In this document: one piece after another, positions 17,422 to 22,521 of the stretch | How the letters are laid out: each line of letters begins with the position of its first letter | How positions within the stretch are numbered: position 1 is the stretch's first letter | Assembly (NCBI GenBank): GCA_000151295.1 | Contig: GG745361.1 | Coordinates: 123,589 to 146,109 of the forward strand | Source: Allomyces macrogynus ATCC 38327 | Taxonomy: Eukaryota; Blastocladiomycota; Blastocladiomycetes; Blastocladiales; Blastocladiaceae | DNA length: 22,521 nt | Reading direction: 5' to 3' | Notes under the pieces: generated by a model | Database searches by the model: none | What the model was told of the DNA's origin: nothing | The model's input: the letters and a program-made list of their open reading frames with translations, nothing else | Position numbers and translations under genes: made by a program

Positions 17422-19392
17422 TTACCCGCGCCGCACCCCCACCCGTTCCCGCAACTTACCCTTCTTCCCCACTTCCGGTGCCTTTGGCGCCTCCAATTGC
17501 GTCACTTTCACGCCCACCTTTTGCGGCATCGCTGGCAACCGGTCGTTCTGCGACACGGCGAGTCCCGCCAACGCCTCTTGGTCGCGCGTGAGGTCGAGGA
17601 ACAACTGCTTGGCATCGAGCATCTCTGGCCGGAGCCGCAACGTCGTGCGCACGGCATCGATCGCGCGGTGCGTGTCCGCAACGGCAGCGTACGCCCGCGC
17701 GCGGAGGAAGTGGAGCCGCGGCGCCTGCGCCATGTCCGGCAGCGCGCGCGCCCAAGTCGGCACCGGGCCAGCGGGCGGGAGTGGCGTGAGCGGGGACGGT
17801 GGGCGTTCGTCGTCGTCATTTTCGTCGCCTTTGTGGCCAGCGGGAGTCGGTGTGGGTGGCCACGACACTTCGAGCGCCTACGAGCCAACGTTCATCAGCG
17901 CCTCGCTGGAGCGCCAAAACAGGACCAAGTGCATCCATAGGTACCTGGTCGAGTGCCTTGATCGCCGCGCGCCAATCCTTGCGCACCGCCGCGTCCGTGG
18001 CCTTGCCCAAGTACAGCTGGCACAGCGTCGCGTGCGCGGCCATGGGGTCGTCGACGAGAGTCGGGTTGGCAGCGATCATGGTGCGGTACGTCTGCAGGTC
18101 GCGAATCGCGTCGTCGTGGGTCTTGATCCCGAGCAGGGCCAGCAATTCGCCGCGCCAGAGATGGTCCTGCGCGAATGGGGCACGGCGGAGGGCACGGAGC
18201 TGGTCGACGAAGTCGAGCGCGCGGGCATACTCTTGGTTGTTCCTGGTCACACGGCGTGAAAATGATGAGCGGCGAAGCGGGGACGGGGCAACCATGGTCA
18301 AGACAAACCTGTTGAGCATGGACGAGCATTTCCAAGGCACCGATATGCAGTTGGTGGTACTTGGCGTCGTCGCGCATGGATCCCGGGCACGAGCCGAGGA
18401 ACTGGAGTAGTTGTTGCGCCTGGCCCATCGAGAGCAGCGCGTCGGCTCTAGTGGAACAACCACAAGCTCGTCAGGGTCTTTCCACCATTATTGCGAGCCC
18501 GAAAGAGTCGACGCACTTCAAATACAGAAGATCCTCGTCGACTGGCGCAATCTCGAGCCCGTGCTGCAAGACCTCAATCGCCGCAGCGAAATGGCGCTGG
18601 TGCGAGAGCCGCGCCGCCTCGCGCTTGTACTCGAGCGCCTTGGCTTCAAGCGCCTGCAGCAATGGAGGCAAACCGGGATGGTCCGGATCGAGCTCCTTTG
18701 CGCGCTGCACTTGAATGTAGAGCGTTGGCCATTGACCGAAATGCAAGTGCATGCGCGCGCAGAGGACGAAAAAGTCGGCGACCGGATGCTGCTCGGCGAG
18801 CGACTGGAACATGGGCAGAGCAGTGGAAAAGTCGCTGAGGTCAAGAAAACACATGGCGCTATGGAAACGTGACGTGGTCAGGGTCCGCGGTGGAAAGCGC
18901 GAGGAAATGCGGCCACAGGGCATACGTCTGAACCATGACCGCGGTGCGGAATGTCGGGTACTTGACTCGGTCGAGCAGCAACAAGCACTTGAGCGGGTCC
19001 TTATGCTCTGTCTTCGCCTGAATCGCGAGCGTATACGCAATCGTGGAAATCCGCAGCTCGAGATACGACGACTCGGTTCCATCGAGTCGCAACAATCGCT
19101 GCGCTTCTTCGAGATGCGTCATTGTCGATGATAGGTCGCCGAGGTACGAGTACGCGGCCGCCTGCGCGACGTGCGTCCATGGCAGCGTGGGCAAGCGCGG
19201 ATGCTGGAACGAGGCACGATCAATGCGGCGAAGGACAGCCGCCGGGAAATGCGCGAGATCGGCCCCAAGTATCAGCGGAAATTCGGGAGTGAAATTTGGT
19301 AATGGAGCGGGTGTTCCGGGCTTGCCACGACGCGCCGTGGGCTTGGTTGGACTGGCCGATGCAGACGGGCGGGTGGGCATGGTCGATATCAT
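17422..19392 (-). CDS. tetratricopeptide-repeat protein, TTC16-like
   Basis: Five minus-strand exons (19392-18926, 18858-18517, 18447-18309, 18229-17945, 17877-17422) give 562 residues. The introns are 67, 69, 79 and 67 bp with GT-AG ends, and several have CTGAC or CTGAT branch-site-like elements. The acceptor of the third intron is ambiguous; I chose the one that keeps phase. TPR helices run through most of the protein: HVAQAAAYSYLGDLSSTMTH, FFVLCARMHLHFGQWP, RHFAAAIEVLQHGLEIAP, DLLYLKADALLSMGQ, RAYAAVADTHRAIDAVRTTL. Order and wording recall animal TTC16, a TPR protein associated with cilia and sperm flagella; that assignment is from memory of the family and is moderate. Near residue 430-460 lies an acidic/proline insert. 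The tail is basic. The start is MISTMPTRP; the second Met is also possible. A flagellar role would fit a zoospore-forming fungus. Confidence 0.85.
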
Positions 19393-19717
19393 CGTCGTAA
19401 GCTGACCTTTATGATTTGCGGCAAGTTATTTCTGGTAGCTCCGGTGTGGTGAAGATAGTTGTTCGACGCAACCAAGTTTGGCGGGTTTGACAGCCTCTCA
19501 CCCAGCCTTGCAGCATTTTGCTGCGCGTGCCATGTTTGGTCGACAGTGTCTGGACCCCTCTCAATCAATTATCGAATCAGTGCGACAATTGGAATGGAGA
19601 GGGGCTTTTGGACGTGAGGAAGGCATGCCGCCGTTGTTCACCGCCGTCCATGGCATCCGCATCAATACGAGACCCGTGGCCCATGGTCATCTCAACAGAC
19701 AGCAAGTATGGATCGGA
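19393..19717. other. spacer upstream of the TPR gene
   Basis: These 325 bp separate the start of the TPR gene from the stop of the short candidate gene on the same strand. No convincing coding frame, repeat or RNA gene is visible. It should contain the TPR gene promoter. Confidence 0.4.
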
Positions 19718-20041
19718 TCATTCCATGTGTGAAGGTGACCAGGATGCACGCGCCTGGTCTTGGCGGTCGCCGGTCATCTTGCTGTGAGCCAGATTGGTCG
19801 TCGCCTTTTTGACTTGCAGTGCGAGGCCGACGGCAACACTCAGGCGAACCTGTTTGAGGGCCATCAAGTATGCTGCAACTTGATTTGCATAGAGGTCCTG
19901 GAATGAGCATGATGAGATCCGGAAAAACCCATCAGCTTAGGTTTTAGGTTTTTAGGTTAGGTTAGGTTAGGTTAGGTTTAGGTGTGAACTGGCTCAATAC
20001 GAACTGGGAGCAAATCACCAGCGACTCACAATTGTTTGCAT
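19718..20041 (-). CDS. candidate short two-exon gene, 63 aa
   Basis: The better-supported part is exon 19897-19718 on the minus strand, reading DLYANQVAAYLMALKQVRLS then VAVGLALQVKKATTNLAHSK and ending SWSPSHME with TGA at 19720-19718; its codon use is like that of real genes here. It follows a good 3' splice site (TTCCAG). The nearest strong donor upstream, GTGAGT at 20029, would join it in phase to an ATG-CAA-ACA-ATT exon (20041-20030). The 132-bp intron would contain the telomere-like tract. Alternatively this is only the 3' end of a longer or truncated gene whose frame is open back to the edge of that tract. I do not recognise the protein. Confidence 0.38.
19937..19982 (+). repeat. interstitial telomere-like tract, (T2-5)AGG
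   Basis: Eight consecutive units of two to five T followed by AGG: TTAGG, TTTTAGG, TTTTTAGG, four TTAGG, then TTTAGG. The variable T number is like an irregular telomerase template product rather than a perfect microsatellite. Genes lie on both sides, so this is internal in the window. It falls inside a predicted intron of the short minus-strand gene, or directly abuts its open frame. Confidence 0.9.
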
Positions 20042-20587
20042 CCGCAGGCAGGAAATCTGTGGATGTTATTGCGAAGAGAAACAGCACAAGCAAGAACGGT
20101 CAATCAACACACACTAGGAAGTACCTATGAACCATCCAGATTCCGCTTGTGCTATGTCCGCTGCAAAATATCAAAAGACTCCAACCCCAATGTCCGCTGC
20201 AAAATATCAAAAGACTCCAGCCCCAATCGCGTCCTGTCGCAAAGGTTTGGCACGGATCGGTTGGCGAACGCAGCTTCTCTTTATCTCCCTGGCCGACCTC
20301 GCAACCCTGTGCCCGCTTCCGCTTGTCGCACGACAACGTAAGTATTCCACTCCAATCTCGAGCAACTTTCCTGCCCTTGGACTTTGGATATTCTCGGGCA
20401 TACGACGCGGCACGACGCCTCCATCAGCCAGCATCAGCCAGCATCATGGCGACCTTGGCACGGCTTGGCTGGGCTCGCCAAGCGCCACACCACCAGCAAA
20501 ACACGACGCGTCGCACATCACTTTGCCGTCAGGCGCACGCTCTCTCCATCCTCATCATCGTCCCCACGGCTGCTAACTCCCCGCACC
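20042..20587. other. upstream flank of GMF with a 36-bp tandem repeat
   Basis: This 546-bp stretch carries the GMF promoter and a C/T-rich leader (about 20540-20587). It contains the 36-bp duplication at 20154-20225 and, near 20420-20445, a partly repeated 10-bp unit (CATCAGCCAG). Frames open upstream of GMF run through it but lack codon bias. On the minus strand, short coding-like pieces around 20030-20150 are too brief to call. Confidence 0.4.
20154..20225. repeat. two tandem 36-bp units upstream of GMF
   Basis: Units 20154-20189 and 20190-20225 differ at one position. Each begins ATGTCCGCTGCAAAATATC on the plus strand. On the minus strand each holds GATATTTTGCAG, which looks like a 3' splice site, so a possible acceptor is duplicated. 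The unit length equals that of the repeat at 8141-8212, but the sequences are unrelated. Confidence 0.95.
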
Positions 20588-21130
20588 ATGTCGGCCACCA
20601 TCTCGCCCGATGTTCTGCCGCTGCTCAAGCGGTTCCGGTTCCGCAGGGAGAAGAATGTCGCGGCGCTCATCCGTACCTACACTTGCCGCACCACACACTC
20701 TGCACCGATGCTCACGCACGACATCTCGACCGTAGTCAAGATCGACGTACAAAACCTGACCATCGAGCACGACACGACGCTCGACGGCGCGACCCTGGAA
20801 GACATTTCCGACGAGCTGCCGGACTCGGCACCGCGGTACGTGCTGCTGTCGTACGTGCTCGAGCTCAACGACGGCCGCGTCACGTACCCGCTCGTGCTCA
20901 TGTTCTATTCGCCCGAAGCGTACGTCTCTTCTCCACCCTCTTCCCCGCTGTGACCTGGTCCTGACTCGGATGGTGGTGTTAGCGCGCGCCCGGACTGGAA
21001 AATGATTTACTCGGCGTCGATTGCGGCCATTGCCGACGCGGCGGGCACGCGCGGCAAGATGCTCGAGCTGCGCGACGCCGAGGACCTGACGGACGAGTGG
21101 GTGCGCGGGGAGCTGCACGGGTCGCATTGA
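20588..21130 (+). CDS. GMF: glia maturation factor (ADF-H family, actin-branch remodeller)
   Basis: GMF binds the Arp2/3 complex, debranches actin networks and blocks new branches, in the cytosol at cortical actin. Exons 20588-20672, 20736-20919 and 20983-21130, with two 63-bp GT-AG introns in perfect phase, give 138 residues, the usual size of the family. Seen motifs: LLKRFRFRREKNVAALI, then LKIDVQNLTIEHD across the first intron, LEDISDELPDSAPRYVLLSY (matching the ELPE..PRF..YSY core), DGRVTYPLVLMFYSPE, then PDWKMIYSASIAAI, and the C-terminal signature LELRDAEDLTDEWVRGEL. The start MSATISPDV has a CACC context and follows a pyrimidine-rich leader. The gene converges on the AAA ATPase, with 50 bp between their stops. 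The match to GMF rather than cofilin rests on the DLT(D/E)EW ending. Confidence 0.95.
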
Positions 21131-21180
21131 GCGGCATGTATTTTGCGCAAAAAACAGAATGTACTTTTGGTTCTCGAGAT

Positions 21181-22521
21181 CTAGACTTGCCGTACCAGCT
21201 CGACCACCGCATTCCGAATCCGCGACTGCCCCAGGACAACTGCAACGGCGACCGCAGCCGCGGGCACCGCGACGATCGCCGTCTGGCGCCAGAGCGCCGG
21301 CGCCGCAGCCACGGCCGCGTCCCACCAGACGGCCGCGCGCTGCACCACCGTTCCGTGCGCGCCCACTTGGTCCTCCTCCAACACGCGCATCCACCGTTCG
21401 CGCACGGCGATCCGCGCATTCTGCTGATCCGCCGGGCGTTCCTTGAACTCCGACACAAGCCGCAAAACTTTGCGAATATGCGTCATTTCCAAATCCCGCC
21501 CTTCGCGCGTCGCCATGGCCTGCGCGGTGCGCAGGACCGACTTGATTCGGCGGCCGTTGAGCGGGACGGCGGCGAGTGGGGGCAGGTCAATTCGCGAGAC
21601 CCACGCGGCACGCTGGCCGTCGTGGATGCGGTCGAGCACCTGGGTCCAGATCTTGGCGCGGCCGTTGGTGTCGAGGTCGGCGTACCGCATTGCGAGGGTG
21701 ATGCGGGAGCCAAAGGCGGCGTCGAATTCGGCGACGCGGTTGGTCGTGAGGAAGAGGATGCCGGAGTACCGCTCGAGAGCGCGCAGGAAGCAGGCGACCT
21801 ACATACGAACCGCGGGGCGTGGGCGGATGCGCGACGGGTCGAAAAGGGAGTGGAAAGCACGCACCATGCCGTTGCGAATCAGGTCCTGGCTCGACCGCTG
21901 TTCGAGGAACACATCGGCCTCGTCCAAGAGCAAGACGGCGTTCCAGGCCTCGGCCAGGTCAAGCGCGCGCTGCAGGCTCTGCTCGAGCTGGCCCGGGATC
22001 GTGCCGAGTTCGCCGACGCCAATCGCGTAGAGTGGACGCTGCAGCTGCTCAGCAATCGCCTCGGCCGTGAGCGTCTACAAATCAATCACATGTCGAAAGC
22101 GTCAGTTCGCGGCCCAAAACGCACACAACACACAACACGTCAGCATCAAACGTACCTTGCCGCACCCGGGGTTCCCATGCAACAAGAAAATCAGCCCCTG
22201 GCCCTTGCCCTCGATCACGTCCCCCACGAGCCCACCCGCCTCGTGCGACTCGACGAGCCCCTTGATGAGCTCCTTCGTATCGCTCGGGAGCACGAGCTGG
22301 TCGTAGACGTGTGGGTCAAACTCGATATCGACGACCTCGTCGACCAACATCTCGCCCCACGCCTTTTTCGCGAGCGAGAACCCGTAGACGACCGGCGGCA
22401 TGCGCATCCAATCCAAGTCGGTCCACTTGGCCGGATCAAAGTCATTCGCCGTCAAAAGATCCAACCCATTCTGCTGCTGGTTCCAGGTATTCGCCGCATT
22501 CAACGGCGCGACGGGTTCGAA
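21181..22521 (-). CDS. AAA+ ATPase, fungal type, with hydrophobic C-terminal tail (5' end missing)
   Basis: Exons 22521-22156, 22074-21865 and 21798-21181 on the minus strand give 397 visible residues; the frame is open at the window edge, so the N-terminus is lost. Introns of 81 and 66 bp are GT-AG and phase 0. Seen in order: WMRMPPVVYGFSLAKKAWGE, Walker A GNPGCGKT (116-123, split by the first intron after Lys), Walker B VLLLDEADVFLEQR (169-182), NGMVACFLRALERYSGILFL across the second intron, sensor 1 LFLTTNR, and an arginine-finger-like FGSRI (221-225). These fit the fungal AAA family with a 'FLR.LEYYEGILFLTTNR' core. A lid region follows. The last 33 residues hold a hydrophobic run (about 365-382, TAIVAVPAAAVAVAVVLG), a possible tail anchor that I do not know from the family. 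The substrate is unknown. Confidence 0.92.

Noticed and set aside
19937..19982. A true chromosome end
   Set aside because: Well-formed genes continue on both sides and the tract is only 46 bp, so it is interstitial.
20573..21394. A 273-codon minus-strand open frame over GMF
   Set aside because: It crosses GMF exons and introns and the end of the AAA gene in a different frame; both real genes are strongly supported by family motifs.
22510..22521. tRNA B-box-like GGTTCGAA at the right edge
   Set aside because: It lies within the open AAA frame and no A-box or cloverleaf is visible; the sequence is cut off at the edge.

Overview
This window looks like nuclear DNA of a zoosporic (flagellated) fungus, possibly Blastocladiomycota. 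The lineage is inferred. The support is as follows: GC-rich genes are interrupted by short GT-AG introns (63-103 bp in the confident cases); fungal-type genes are present (a hevein-like chitin-binding receptor, the fungal AAA ATPase type, PRP17, GPI13, GMF); and a TPR gene resembles the cilium-associated TTC16. Exon joins were worked out by hand from splice signals, reading phase and family alignment.

Layout. At 1-252 (-) there is a possible 5' end of an unrecognised gene, divergent from a pICln gene (536-1494, +, 3 exons). PRP17/CDC40 follows (1833-3760, +, 4 exons). A small two-exon gene on the minus strand (4152-3861) encodes a predicted 62-aa membrane protein. From about 4.2 to 14.0 kb the window is dominated by a family of F-box-like leucine-rich-repeat proteins. 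One copy is intact (5015-6865, +) and three are decayed: a truncated copy at 4601-4199 (-), a full-length pseudogene at 9060-7163 (-) and another at 12377-14012 (+). An intron-free GPI13/PIGO gene (9563-12013, +) sits between the last two. After a stretch with an unrecognised or degenerate ORF (14419-15000) comes a chitin-binding, transmembrane, proline-rich, SH3 protein (15215-17216, +). It is convergent with the five-exon TPR/TTC16-like gene (19392-17422, -). A short candidate gene (20041-19718, -) carries a telomere-like T2-5AGG tract inside its predicted intron. GMF (20588-21130, +) and a fungal-type AAA ATPase with a hydrophobic tail (22521-21181, -, 5' end outside the window) converge with only 50 bp between stop codons.

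Functional links. pICln and PRP17 are neighbours that both serve splicing (snRNP assembly and second-step splicing). The chitin-binding/SH3 protein and GMF both relate to the cell surface and actin. I saw no prokaryote-like operon, CRISPR array, recognisable transposon or tRNA. The most notable features are the expanding and decaying F-box/LRR cluster, the chitin-binding/SH3 receptor architecture, the interstitial telomere-like tract, and two short spliced genes that ordinary ORF calling would miss.
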